Source: CALMFG01 sp963674805 (GTDB lineage Bacteria > Bacillota > Clostridia > Christensenellales > CALMFG01). From it: a stretch of 64,000 bases of DNA. Location: the NCBI GenBank assembly GCA_963674805.2, contig CAXXNY010000016.1:248001-312000 (forward strand), in the 5' to 3' direction. Every line of letters starts with the position of its first letter. The first letter of the stretch is position 1. Of the stretch, positions 25,608 to 34,039 are shown one piece after another. The notes under the pieces were generated by a model that searched no databases, was not told where the DNA came from, and saw only the letters and a program-made list of their open reading frames with translations. Position numbers and translations under genes: made by a program.

Positions 25608-26994
25608 CAAGGTTGAACAAAAGGATATACAAAGGCTAATCGATATATGCGGCGAATCACATGTATTGACTGGCAAAGCCATTCATGAGGATTTCACACA
25701 CGACGAAATGACTATTTACGGCATCTTTGCACCGGACGTGGTGGTCGAGGCGTTATCCACTGAACAGGTTTCCAAGATTATGGCATATGCTTATGAGCGT
25801 AATCTGCCGGTCACGCCGCGCGGCTCGGGCACCGGACTTTGCGGCGGTGCGGTCGCGATTCACGGCGGCATCCTGCTTTCGCTCACAAAGATGAACCATA
25901 TCTTGCAGTGGGATGATGAAAACTTTACCGTAACCACCGAACCCGGCGTACTTTTGATGACGCTGGCGCAGGAGGCCGTTAACCGCGGTATGATGTATCC
26001 GCCGGACCCGGGCGAAAAATCTGCCACCATCGGCGGCAACGTGATGACCAATGCCGGCGGGATGCGCGCGATTAAATACGGCGTGACACGCGACTATGTA
26101 TTAGGCATGACCGCCGTACTGCCAGACGGACGGATTATCAAACTCGGAGGCAAGGTCGTTAAAAACAGTTCGGGTTACAGTATTAAAGATTTGCTCATCG
26201 GTTCAGAAGGGACCCTGGCCGTTGTGACCGAATTAACGCTTAAGCTGATTCCGTTGCCACCGTTGGCGCTATCTCTTTTGGTTCCGTTTAATGATTTAAG
26301 CCAGTGTTTTAAAACCGTACCCAAAATCCTGCAATCGCATACGCACCCGACTGCGGTTGAATTTATGCAGCGTCAGGTCATTGAGGCGGCGGAAGAATAC
26401 CTGGGGCTTCACTTTCCTGATAAATCAGCAAACGCCTATCTTTTATTGACCTTTGATGGCAACTCAAAAGAAGAGATTGAGCGGACTTACCATAAAGCAG
26501 CTGAAGTGTGCCTTGAAAATGGAGCGCTGGATGTGTTCATCTCGAATACCGAGGAACGCCAGGAATCCATCTGGAAGGCGCGAGGGGCATTTCTTGAAGC
26601 CATTAAAACATCAACGACCGACATGGACGAGTGTGACGTGGTGGTGCCGCGCACCATTCTCGGCGATTTCATGGCATTTGTGGATACTTTAGAAGTCGAA
26701 CATGGTGTCAGAATTCGAAGCTTCGGACATGCCGGAGACGGGAACTTACATATCTATCTATGCAAAGACGATTTAAGCGACTCGGTATGGGATATGAAAT
26801 GCGCGAACATCATGGGGCAGCTTTATCAAAAATCTTCTGAACTCGGCGGCCAGATCTCCGGCGAACATGGTATCGGGCATGCCAAGCACGGCTATTTATC
26901 TGAGTCTCTCGGCGATGATATGATGGGATTGATGCGGGGCATAAAACAGGTATTTGATCCAAAGGATATTTTAAATCCTGGGAAAGTATGCTGA
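25597..26994 (+). CDS. lctD: FAD-dependent lactate dehydrogenase (LctD, GlcD family)
   Basis: 465 residues. The FAD domain has PVTPRGSGTGLCGGAVAI near residue 70, MYPPDPGEKSATIGGNVMTN near 130 and LLIGSEGTLAVVTELTLKL near 205. The cap domain has the histidine pattern SFGHAGDGNLHIYL and GEHGIGHAKHGYL near the C-terminus, ending DPKDILNPGKVC. It oxidises lactate and passes electrons to the Etf encoded just upstream. The gene order regulator-racemase-EtfB-EtfA-LDH is that of the lct operon with a different place for the racemase and without the lactate permease. Confidence 0.9.
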   Translation: MQYNKVEQKDIQRLIDICGESHVLTGKAIHEDFTHDEMTIYGIFAPDVVVEALSTEQVSKIMAYAYERNLPVTPRGSGTGLCGGAVAIHGGILLSLTKMNHILQWDDENFTVTTEPGVLLMTLAQEAVNRGMMYPPDPGEKSATIGGNVMTNAGGMRAIKYGVTRDYVLGMTAVLPDGRIIKLGGKVVKNSSGYSIKDLLIGSEGTLAVVTELTLKLIPLPPLALSLLVPFNDLSQCFKTVPKILQSHTHPTAVEFMQRQVIEAAEEYLGLHFPDKSANAYLLLTFDGNSKEEIERTYHKAAEVCLENGALDVFISNTEERQESIWKARGAFLEAIKTSTTDMDECDVVVPRTILGDFMAFVDTLEVEHGVRIRSFGHAGDGNLHIYLCKDDLSDSVWDMKCANIMGQLYQKSSELGGQISGEHGIGHAKHGYLSESLGDDMMGLMRGIKQVFDPKDILNPGKVC

Positions 26995-27039
26995 CTATAT
27001 AGCATGCGCTTACAACATCTATCTATATAACTCACGAAA

Positions 27040-27075
27040 AGAAAAAGGCTGCTCAATTGCGGCCTTTTCCCTTTT
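27040..27075 (+). terminator. Rho-independent terminator of the lactate operon
   Basis: AAAGGCTGC-TCAATT-GCGGCCTTT forms a 9-bp stem with one G-T pair, followed by a broken T run. It lies about 50 bases after the lactate dehydrogenase stop codon. Confidence 0.65.
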
Positions 27076-27292
27076 AACTACTGCTTAAGCTGTTCCTTAG
27101 TATTAGCTTAAAGCTTTTTTTGGTTCATATACAAGAACAAAGTCCATATGGCTCATGATTCATACGGCCCTCAACTGCGATTTGAAATTCCTACTGTATT
27201 TTTCTATCCCTTTTACAGTCATTTTATACAGTAAAAGCATAAAACCGTGAGCATTTAATTCATATTTTCATGTTATATATCATAGGGTTTTG

Positions 27293-27319
27293 GATCTCGC
27301 GTGACATATTTGTGACATG
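27293..27319. repeat. Left copy of a 27-bp direct repeat (candidate attachment site)
   Basis: GATCTCGC followed by GTGACATATTTGTGACATG. The same 27 bases, with only 2 mismatches, occur in the same orientation at 61726-61752. It lies between the lactate operon and a more A/T-rich sugar island. It could be attL of an inserted element, or a shared regulator site built from two TGACAT direct repeats 11 bases apart. Confidence 0.5.
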
Positions 27320-27353
27320 CTGCTTTAAAATGCAATATGAATTTACTTGTACA

Positions 27354-27908
27354 TCATTCGAGATTTGCATGTGTTTCCCAAAGCGCATCAATATCTATGT
27401 TTTTTGTTTTAATGATCTTCATTGCTAGCATATCACATATGAGTAGTAAGCATTGTTCAAACAACGTAGTCATTGGTTGTTTTGAAGATATACCATCACT
27501 GTTAAGCTTATTCTCCGTCGGAATAATTAACTTTAAGTCAGCGACTTTTGCACACGTGCTGTTCCTACTACCGCCAATATAAGCAATTTTAACATCTTGC
27601 TTTTCCGCCTTATTTGCAATTGCTACCGGAATAATGCTTTCTCCACTGTTTGATGCCACAATCAGCAAATCATCCTTTGTCGCTGCAGGCTCGTCAATCT
27701 GCCCAATATAAAATGTTTTAACGCCAAGATGGTTCAAACGTTTAACACCGGATTTCATCGAAAGCAAAACGCGTCCGACTCCGGTGACAAATACTTTATC
27801 TGCAATTACAATCGCATTTACCAACTGTTCAATTTCATCTTCTTCTATTCGTTCAAGCACATTCTGCAATTCATTTATAATCAGCGATAATTCATTTTGT
27901 TCTCTCAT
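27354..27908 (-). CDS. 6-phospho-3-hexuloisomerase-like SIS protein (HxlB family)
   Basis: 184 residues, the HxlB length. A single SIS domain: VFVTGVGRVLLSMKSGVKRL near residue 38, LLIVASNSGESIIPVAIANK near 80, and the family's C-terminal ending THANLE, preceded by QPMTTLFEQCLLLICD. Known members isomerise D-arabino-3-hexulose 6-phosphate and fructose 6-phosphate. The usual partner hexulose-phosphate synthase is not here. It is the last gene of the sugar island and follows D-lyxose isomerase by 11 bases. Confidence 0.8.
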   Translation of the reverse strand: MREQNELSLIINELQNVLERIEEDEIEQLVNAIVIADKVFVTGVGRVLLSMKSGVKRLNHLGVKTFYIGQIDEPAATKDDLLIVASNSGESIIPVAIANKAEKQDVKIAYIGGSRNSTCAKVADLKLIIPTENKLNSDGISSKQPMTTLFEQCLLLICDMLAMKIIKTKNIDIDALWETHANLE

Positions 27909-27919
27909 ATCCGATACTC

Positions 27920-28609
27920 CTATTTATCTTTGACCGCTGGATATTCGTTGCAAAGCAGGCGAAATGGCGGTTCATCCTCTTCAACACCCGGAAAGCGGCC
28001 AAGCGGTTCGAGAAAATAATTATCGGTATTATCATCATTGCATTCCGACACTTCACCTACAAATACATCTCCAGTTCCCGGCTCCACCACAATTTCATGA
28101 AATACTTCTTTCTCTAAGGATATGCTTTCACCCGGTGTTAAACGAATGCTGGCTCCCGCAGCAATTTCATAAGCCCTGCCGTCCTGCTTTATTATGACAT
28201 TAGTATCCGCTAATTTATTATCATCCGTTTTATTATATAAGTTAACTAGTAAATTGCCGCCGCCCCGGTTGATGATATCCTCCATCTTTGACCAGTGAAA
28301 GTGCATGGGTGACACTTGGTTTTGCTGAATAATAAAAACTTTCTCCGCATATACCTTTGAATACACATCCCTTTTATGCTGGTTCCCATTTCGGATGGTA
28401 ATTAAAACAAGACCGAGTTTATCAAATTCTCCCTGTCCGTAATCCGTCACATCCCAGCCGAGCATATTATCACGAATCTCATCATACTCATGGCCCTTGC
28501 CCTTCCATTCTTCCGGTGTCCACTGTGTAAAAGGGGGCAGTTTGAATCCATGTGAATCTATGATTGATATGGCTTTTTTAATCTGAAAATTGATTTCTGA
28601 TCGTTTCAT
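27920..28609 (-). CDS. D-lyxose (D-mannose) isomerase
   Basis: 229 residues, close in length and sequence to the E. coli D-lyxose isomerase family (PF07385). The cupin metal site PMHFHWSKMEDI gives His103, His105 and Glu110, with His171 in EVFHEI. Other signatures are GWDVTDYGQGEFDKLGLVL and NDDNTDNYFLEPLGRFP. It interconverts D-lyxose/D-xylulose and D-mannose/D-fructose. Between a DUF4432 epimerase and an HxlB homologue, it probably supplies a ketose to the PfkB kinase of the same operon. Confidence 0.88.
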   Translation of the reverse strand: MKRSEINFQIKKAISIIDSHGFKLPPFTQWTPEEWKGKGHEYDEIRDNMLGWDVTDYGQGEFDKLGLVLITIRNGNQHKRDVYSKVYAEKVFIIQQNQVSPMHFHWSKMEDIINRGGGNLLVNLYNKTDDNKLADTNVIIKQDGRAYEIAAGASIRLTPGESISLEKEVFHEIVVEPGTGDVFVGEVSECNDDNTDNYFLEPLGRFPGVEEDEPPFRLLCNEYPAVKDK

Positions 28610-28624
28610 CGTCTTTCTCCTTTG

Positions 28625-29668
28625 CTAAGCTTTTATTAGCTGTGCTGCATGATTATCTATCTCGGCAATATCGTCAATACCGTCAAGAATAGTAATTTCC
28701 AGCACAATTTCCTCAGTTTCAAGCGGTTCCAGCATATGAAGTCCTTCTTCTTTTTGATGCAATCTCCCTAAAACACTTGCATTCGCTGGTTCCAATCCGA
28801 CAACATAATCACCCGAGGCAATCGACTTCCATTCCATGAACTTGGGTAAATATTTTTGATTAAAGGTAAGCCTTAGTCCCAGCTGCAATCTATCATTAAC
28901 CAATGCTGCAAACGTATCTCCGTTGGCATCAGCTTTAAGCTCGTGTGTAAAAACCTGCTCAACTGCCTGATCAAGAGGTGCGTCCATACTTAAGCAGCTT
29001 TCTGTTCGGCTATGGTTATCACGCGGTGTTGTTTTAACTGACGGCAGAATAAGTCTGGCACCTTCTTCGAGTAATGGATACCCCATATTGAAATGATAAA
29101 GCAGCATCAGCGGTTCCGTACGAAATGCACAGTTTTTAATTTCATCTTTAATTTGTATTGTTTTTTCACCGTAGGCGCATCCAATTGTACGCCTAAGCCG
29201 CATGTTTTCTCCAAATAATTCAGCCTCACGCATTTCTCCGCTGATTGCTATTTGATATTTCCCGTCTTTCCAGTACGCATCCGCAGAAATATGCTCAGCC
29301 GGTGTTGTCCTGATGCGCCCATGCATCGGGTATGCGACGCCGTCATCAATACACGGAGGACAGATATTCTCAAATCCGCATGTAAAAAATAATCCGCCCA
29401 TGATACTTCTAAGCGCCTCCTGCCCGCTGGTGTCGAAATGATTTCTCCCCATCAAACCCGGTTTGGAGAGAAAATTCATGTTGATTCCTTTATAGCTGAA
29501 ATCACCGATATCCAGGCTTTTATCAGCCAGAACCTGAAAGCGCATCAATCCGTTTTTTACTTCATATGCTTTCATTCCACCGGCGCGGCCTTCTGTATAG
29601 ACTACCTGGCGGACGCTGGCAACCTGCTGCATATTTCCAACATGTTTTAACAATGTTTTTTCATCCAA
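28625..29668 (-). CDS. DUF4432 aldose-1-epimerase-like protein
   Basis: 347 residues. The beta-sandwich features of galactose-mutarotase-like DUF4432 proteins are visible: VLADKSLDIGDFSYKGINMN near residue 48, GGLFFTCGFENICPP near 92, YPMHGRIRTTPAEHI near 112 with the histidine, and LLYHFNMGYPLLEEGARL near 190. It probably opens or anomerises the sugar for the isomerase downstream. No reaction has been firmly established for this family. It is tightly spaced with its neighbours. Confidence 0.83.
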   Translation of the reverse strand: MDEKTLLKHVGNMQQVASVRQVVYTEGRAGGMKAYEVKNGLMRFQVLADKSLDIGDFSYKGINMNFLSKPGLMGRNHFDTSGQEALRSIMGGLFFTCGFENICPPCIDDGVAYPMHGRIRTTPAEHISADAYWKDGKYQIAISGEMREAELFGENMRLRRTIGCAYGEKTIQIKDEIKNCAFRTEPLMLLYHFNMGYPLLEEGARLILPSVKTTPRDNHSRTESCLSMDAPLDQAVEQVFTHELKADANGDTFAALVNDRLQLGLRLTFNQKYLPKFMEWKSIASGDYVVGLEPANASVLGRLHQKEEGLHMLEPLETEEIVLEITILDGIDDIAEIDNHAAQLIKA

Positions 29669-29672
29669 TTTC

Positions 29673-30371
29673 TCATTCTCCTATCAGCGTACGCCTCAAT
29701 TTAAAAAGTTCCGCTATACTCTTGTCGATTGCATTTTTCTTCAAGCACGTACTGCCGATGACAAAAATATCAACTAGCTCGGGCGCAAACGCTGCGATGT
29801 TTTCTTTGGATACACGTCCATCAATTTCTATTTTCGTCGTCAGTTTTTTCGCAGTAATCATATTTCTCAGCGCTGTAATCTTTCGCTCCGTATAGGCCAC
29901 CTGGCTTTCATTCCCCATGCCCGCGTATCCCGGATTAATCAGCATCAGCATCACGACATCACATAATTCTATTGCATAATCAAGGCTGGCTAGCGATGTT
30001 GCGGGTTTTAAAGCAACCCCTACTCTTACGCCAGCATTTCTTATTCTTCTTAATTGACGTTCGACATGCTTCTCGCTTTCTATATGAAAGGTCAATTGCT
30101 GTACGCCAATATTAAGCAGCTCGTCTATAAAAAAATCATTTTCCTCAGCCATCAAATGCACATCAAAAGCAAGCGAGGTTTTTTTTCTTAACTGGCGCAC
30201 AGTATCTATTCCCAACGGAAGACTGGGGCTGAAACGTCCGTCCAATATGTCCACATGGAGCACATCGATTCCGCTTTTGCTAACTTCTTCTACCTGTTGT
30301 TCAAGGTTGCATAAATCAAGGCAGATCAGTGATGGTGCAAAGAGGCATTTATTATTAAACACACGCTGCAT
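29673..30371 (-). CDS. Ribulose-phosphate 3-epimerase family protein (AlsE/Rpe-like)
   Basis: 232 residues, a TIM barrel with FAPSLICLDLCNLEQQV near residue 11, the metal ligands in HVDILDGRFSPS and FDVHLMAEENDF, a His in LTFHIESE, MLMLINPGYAG and the C-terminal IEIDGRVSKENI. Homologues epimerise D-ribulose 5-phosphate or D-allulose 6-phosphate at C3. With an HxlB homologue and a ketose kinase in the operon, D-allulose-6-phosphate to fructose-6-phosphate is likelier than the housekeeping reaction. It starts 1 base after the kinase stop. Confidence 0.8.
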   Translation of the reverse strand: MQRVFNNKCLFAPSLICLDLCNLEQQVEEVSKSGIDVLHVDILDGRFSPSLPLGIDTVRQLRKKTSLAFDVHLMAEENDFFIDELLNIGVQQLTFHIESEKHVERQLRRIRNAGVRVGVALKPATSLASLDYAIELCDVVMLMLINPGYAGMGNESQVAYTERKITALRNMITAKKLTTKIEIDGRVSKENIAAFAPELVDIFVIGSTCLKKNAIDKSIAELFKLRRTLIGE

Positions 30372-31319
30372 TCAACCACTCCTTTTCATTAATTCATTCA
30401 ACACCTGCTGTTTTCTCGGTAGCGACGGTATTGCGCCATATTGTCTCACTGCGATACTGCCTGCCGCGGTCCCGAATTGCATAGCTTTTAAAAGCACACC
30501 TATATCAAGATCACCGACAGATTTAACTTCCTTTTCAATTAGTGTGGCTAAGAAGCCGCCCCAGAACGCATCGCCAGCGCCATTGGTATCAACCGCTGTT
30601 GCTTGAACCGGCGGAATGTCATATCTCTCTGCGCTGTAATAAAGGCTTGCGCCATCACTGCCTCGAGTTAAAACACAAACCGCGATATCATTCGTTTTCA
30701 TCATTTCTGGTATTCGATTATCACCGCCGACCAGATAGACTTCTTCTTCAGATATTTTCAAGAGATCTATATCGGGAAGTACCGCTTCAATCTGTTTACG
30801 CGCATCAGCATTATCGTCCCATAACAGCGATCTGTAATTTAAGTCAAAGCTGATCAATTTATGATGCTGTATACCTCTTCTTATGGCAAATCGGGTTGCC
30901 TCTCTTGCCGTACTCTTTGACAATGAACATGATCCGGCATGAATAATAGCTGCATTCTCTATAAAGCTTTCGCTGATATCCTCCGGTTTTAACAGCATAT
31001 CCGCACCCGGCTTTCGTGCGAAAGTAAATGATCGTTCGCCGCTTTCTTTCAACGATACAAAAGCCATCGTTGTGACAGCCTTATCTGTAAGTTTATCCAA
31101 TAAGACGTTAACGCCGTTTTCTTTCAATAAGTCCAGCAGGTATCTGCCAAAATCATCATTTCCCAGTTTGCCGCAAAACGCTGCTCTGCATCCAAAACGA
31201 GACAGCGCAATCGCAACATTCGCCGGCGCTCCTCCTGCGTTTCGAATATATGAGTTTTTTTCCTGTCCTGGCGTGAAATCAATTACCATTTCACCGACAC
31301 ACATCACATCATATTGCAT
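30372..31319 (-). CDS. PfkB-family sugar kinase (fructokinase-like)
   Basis: 315 residues from ATG at 31319, chosen because GAGGT lies 6 bases upstream and a TTG 12 bases earlier would start inside it. The first PfkB signature AGGAPANVAIALSRFG is near residue 28; the anion-hole signature DTNGAGDAFWGGFL with catalytic Asp is near 245. It phosphorylates a ketose such as fructose, allulose or xylulose. It follows three cupin-like genes after a 90-bp gap containing an inverted repeat. Confidence 0.87.
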   Translation of the reverse strand: MQYDVMCVGEMVIDFTPGQEKNSYIRNAGGAPANVAIALSRFGCRAAFCGKLGNDDFGRYLLDLLKENGVNVLLDKLTDKAVTTMAFVSLKESGERSFTFARKPGADMLLKPEDISESFIENAAIIHAGSCSLSKSTAREATRFAIRRGIQHHKLISFDLNYRSLLWDDNADARKQIEAVLPDIDLLKISEEEVYLVGGDNRIPEMMKTNDIAVCVLTRGSDGASLYYSAERYDIPPVQATAVDTNGAGDAFWGGFLATLIEKEVKSVGDLDIGVLLKAMQFGTAAGSIAVRQYGAIPSLPRKQQVLNELMKRSG

Positions 31320-31362
31320 AATCAACCTCAAATTACGTCACAATTTCGTCTAAAGGAAGGAG

Positions 31363-31394
31363 GGGTATACCCGACATAGTCAAAATGTATACCC
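31363..31394. repeat. Inverted repeat GGGTATAC ... GTATACCC before the kinase gene
   Basis: GGGTATAC at 31363-31370 (itself within the palindrome GGGTATACCC) and GTATACCC at 31387-31394 form a symmetric pair in the gap between a cupin gene and the PfkB gene. It may be an operator for an internal promoter or an mRNA hairpin. No T run follows. Confidence 0.4.
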
Positions 31395-31411
31395 TAATCC
31401 TTTTACTCTGT

Positions 31412-31816
31412 CTAGAAGTCTTTCCCCCCGACAGAAAAAATCGTTTTAACAACCTTATCGTTATAATTGATACACTGAAAGATTGTATCCGCAGGGATAA
31501 ACATCACTTCATCTTTTTCTACGGAATACGTATCCTGTGTGTCCGGAAAGAAAAAAGTAATCGGTCCTTCCTCTACAAAAAAGGATGCGTCCCCTTTGAT
31601 TGACATGGCTTCCATCGCCCGAACACCACAGCCGCCAAACGGAATGATAATTTCTCCCATATGGCCTAAGTCTGTACTGAACAGAAAGTTAACGGGAACA
31701 GGATACGTTTTGCCATGTATTGTCCTCAATTTATTCTCTTCTGTTACTTTTGCAAATTCTTGTTTATCTCGTAACATTTGACCGTCTTTCGGCCATTGTC
31801 CAAATCCTTTAATCAT
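31412..31816 (-). CDS. Cupin-like protein
   Basis: 134 residues beginning MIKGFGQWPKDGQMLRDKQE. The cupin strands are in VNFLFSTDLGHMGEIIIPFG, RAMEAMSIKGDASFFVEEGP and VEKDEVMFIPADTIFQCINY. The usual HxH is not plain, so metal binding is uncertain. It belongs to a trio of small sugar-associated beta proteins before the kinase. Function unknown. Confidence 0.65.
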   Translation of the reverse strand: MIKGFGQWPKDGQMLRDKQEFAKVTEENKLRTIHGKTYPVPVNFLFSTDLGHMGEIIIPFGGCGVRAMEAMSIKGDASFFVEEGPITFFFPDTQDTYSVEKDEVMFIPADTIFQCINYNDKVVKTIFSVGGKDF

Positions 31817-31835
31817 GTAAATCTCCTCTCCGATG

Positions 31836-32294
31836 CTATTTCAACAGCGCCATGTTTGTTTCATCATATGGCGGCGGGCCGGATTCATTTTTTTCCCATA
31901 CGCTCGGAACAATCACATATAAAATTTCGGCTGTTTCCATCTTAAAATTGTATGCTTTGTGTGCCGCACCTTTTGGCAGATTAATACCTTCGCCTTTGCT
32001 TATTTCCACAGTTTGTCCAGTATCCGGATTCAGCATGGTAGCAGTGCCTTTTAACATATAATAGTATTCGTCACCCGCGTGAACATCCGGCGGTGTAAAC
32101 GAGCTGCCCGGGGCCAGATGGTACCTGCCGCAGAACATCGTTTCTGTTGTTGCATACATCCAATTTAAATCACTGTTGTGGGGATCCTCAGGAGTATAAA
32201 TATAATGAATCATTTTCTCCTTTGTTATATGTACCGGCTTCTTTTGATCCGGCTCACATGGATACCTGCCAAAATAACTTGATACGATTGCCAT
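31836..32294 (-). CDS. Cupin protein
   Basis: 152 residues. The cupin core is RYHLAPGSSFTPPDVHAGDE, followed by YYYMLKGTATMLNPDTG and GINLPKGAAHKAYNFKMETA, with His and Glu residues positioned for metal binding. It begins SYFGRYPCEPDQKKPVHITK and resembles cupins that act on sugar lactones or bind ligands. Same operon as the XylGH-like transporter. No reaction can be named. Confidence 0.72.
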   Translation of the reverse strand: MAIVSSYFGRYPCEPDQKKPVHITKEKMIHYIYTPEDPHNSDLNWMYATTETMFCGRYHLAPGSSFTPPDVHAGDEYYYMLKGTATMLNPDTGQTVEISKGEGINLPKGAAHKAYNFKMETAEILYVIVPSVWEKNESGPPPYDETNMALLK

Positions 32295-32306
32295 ATCAAT
32301 TCCTCC

Positions 32307-32819
32307 TTATTGTGCTTTATTATTTAATTTAATCTCAATTACTTTTTGTTTTGGTATATCAATAACGTTAGCGTCATTTTCATATGTTCTCTCAGGAAGC
32401 ATACAGAAAATGTGTGCTTGTTCCGCATTGATAACGAACGGCGCATGATGCCAGATACCGGGATTGATTGTAATGGCTGTTCCCTTAGGGACATAAAACG
32501 CCTCTATCTTTTCATACGGCACCTGACCTTTTGCTGTTGCTGGTGCAAGCTGAACAATGATATCCGCATCAATCGGCAGAATTGCTTCGCCGCAGTAGTT
32601 ATGGTATTCAAGTAAGTCAATGACAAGTGGGCGCTGCAATACTTTTAATGCTGACAGCGATAGGATGTTGGTTTTTCCAAGCTTTACCTGCATCCTGTCT
32701 CTGAAGAACTCGCTGGGTGCTTCACCTAGTTTTTCTCCATCAGGATTTATAAAATCACTGAAATCGCCATATTTTCTAAATGCCTCAATGGTTAATTTCT
32801 GACAATTTATTTGGTGCAT
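32307..32819 (-). CDS. Ureidoglycolate lyase (AllA)-like cupin-fold protein
   Basis: 170 residues from ATG at 32819 (AAAGGA 8 bases upstream; two earlier ATGs are possible). AllA-like marks: LTIEAFRKYGDFSDFI at the start, LEYHNYCGEAILPIDADIIV near residue 85, IEAFYVPKGTAITINPGIWH near 120 followed by HAPFVI. AllA itself cleaves ureidoglycolate, but no other purine-catabolism gene is nearby, and homologues in sugar operons are common. I take it as an enzyme on a sugar derivative, unassigned. Confidence 0.7.
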   Translation of the reverse strand: MHQINCQKLTIEAFRKYGDFSDFINPDGEKLGEAPSEFFRDRMQVKLGKTNILSLSALKVLQRPLVIDLLEYHNYCGEAILPIDADIIVQLAPATAKGQVPYEKIEAFYVPKGTAITINPGIWHHAPFVINAEQAHIFCMLPERTYENDANVIDIPKQKVIEIKLNNKAQ

Positions 32820-32833
32820 ACACATCATCCTTT

Positions 32834-34039
32834 CTACTGTCCTTTTGATCGCGAGGCAGCATCAATAGCAACCGCAATAAGTAAAACCATTCCTTTAATA
32901 ATGTATTGATAAAGAATATCAACATTTAAAAGGCTCATTCCATTGTCTAAGCTCGCCATTACCAAAGCACCAATGACTGCGCCAAATACCGTGCCCACTC
33001 CGCCAGCCGGGCTGGTCCCGCCGATAACAGCTGCTGCAATTGAATCCATTTCAAATAAATAGCCTGCTGTTGTGGTTGCCGCCGCGAGCCGTGCCGTTAA
33101 TATCAATCCCGCAATCCCACTTAAAAATCCCATCATCGAATACATGATTAACAAATTTCTTTTAATATTTATTCCGGAAAATCGTGCAGCTTCTTTGTTC
33201 CCGCCAATTGCATAAATAGAACGGCCAAATGAAGTTCGATTCGATATATATGTCCACAAAACAGCAACACCAATCATGATTAATATCGCATATGGTATCC
33301 CTCTATAGCTGATCATGATGTAGCCCACTGCTGCAATAGCACCCGCCATGATTAATTCTTTCAAAACGAATATGCCAAGCCCTGACACTTCAAATCCATA
33401 TCTCACCCGGGATCTTCTTTTGCGTATATCTGCAATGATGAATATGCCAATAAAGAGTGCGGTTATCATTATGCTTGTATCATTTTTATCCGAAAAGAGA
33501 CTTGGCAGTGTTCCTTGTCCAATCGCCTTAAATGCATCGTCAAATCCTGAGATTGTTACGCCGCCCGTTAATCCCAATGTGACCCCCTTGAAAGCGGTCA
33601 TGCTCGCCAATGTCGCGATCATTGCCGGAACTCCCCGATAAGCAATCCAATATCCGTGCCACGCCCCAATCAAAGTGCCAGCAACAATGGTAATTATTAT
33701 TGCCCATACTGGAGGGACGTCAGCTTTAATCATTAATATTGCCACGAGCGCACCCAGAGAGCCAACCACTGAACCTACAGAAATATCAATATTTCCTGTT
33801 ACCATGATAAAGACCATTCCGGATGCTAATATGCCGATATAACACATTTGTAGAAACAGGTTTGATAAATTCCTAGAAGATATAAAAAGCCCATCTGTAA
33901 GCAACGCAAATATTCCCCAAATCACCAATAGGGCAATCACCATTGTATATTTTCTTGCGTCAAGCGCCTTCAAAGACTCTATTAGCCCCTTTGACTTGTT
34001 CTTTTCTCTAGAATTATTAAGAGATTCTTGTTTTTTCAT
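32834..34039 (-). CDS. Sugar ABC transporter permease (XylH/MmsB-like)
   Basis: 401 residues from ATG at 34039. It is longer than RbsC (about 320) and has the extra helices of XylH/GguB-type permeases. Features: MVFIMVTGNIDISVGSVVGS near residue 75, GVPAMIATLASMTAFKGVTL near 130, NRTSFGRSIYAIGGNKEAAR near 265 and AAVIGGTSPAGGVGTVFGAV near 330. The start overlaps the ATPase stop by 23 bases. It forms the channel of the second importer of this island. Confidence 0.88.
   Translation of the reverse strand: MKKQESLNNSREKNKSKGLIESLKALDARKYTMVIALLVIWGIFALLTDGLFISSRNLSNLFLQMCYIGILASGMVFIMVTGNIDISVGSVVGSLGALVAILMIKADVPPVWAIIITIVAGTLIGAWHGYWIAYRGVPAMIATLASMTAFKGVTLGLTGGVTISGFDDAFKAIGQGTLPSLFSDKNDTSIMITALFIGIFIIADIRKRRSRVRYGFEVSGLGIFVLKELIMAGAIAAVGYIMISYRGIPYAILIMIGVAVLWTYISNRTSFGRSIYAIGGNKEAARFSGINIKRNLLIMYSMMGFLSGIAGLILTARLAAATTTAGYLFEMDSIAAAVIGGTSPAGGVGTVFGAVIGALVMASLDNGMSLLNVDILYQYIIKGMVLLIAVAIDAASRSKGQ

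Noticed and set aside
27000..27353. tRNA or tmRNA as integration target
   Set aside because: No cloverleaf or 3' tRNA end could be read around either 27-bp repeat.
29673..30371. Hexulose-phosphate synthase partner for the HxlB homologue
   Set aside because: The sequence has ribulose-phosphate 3-epimerase motifs, not those of the synthase.
32307..32819. Purine/allantoin catabolism
   Set aside because: Only an AllA-like fold is present; no other ureide gene is nearby and the operon is for sugars.
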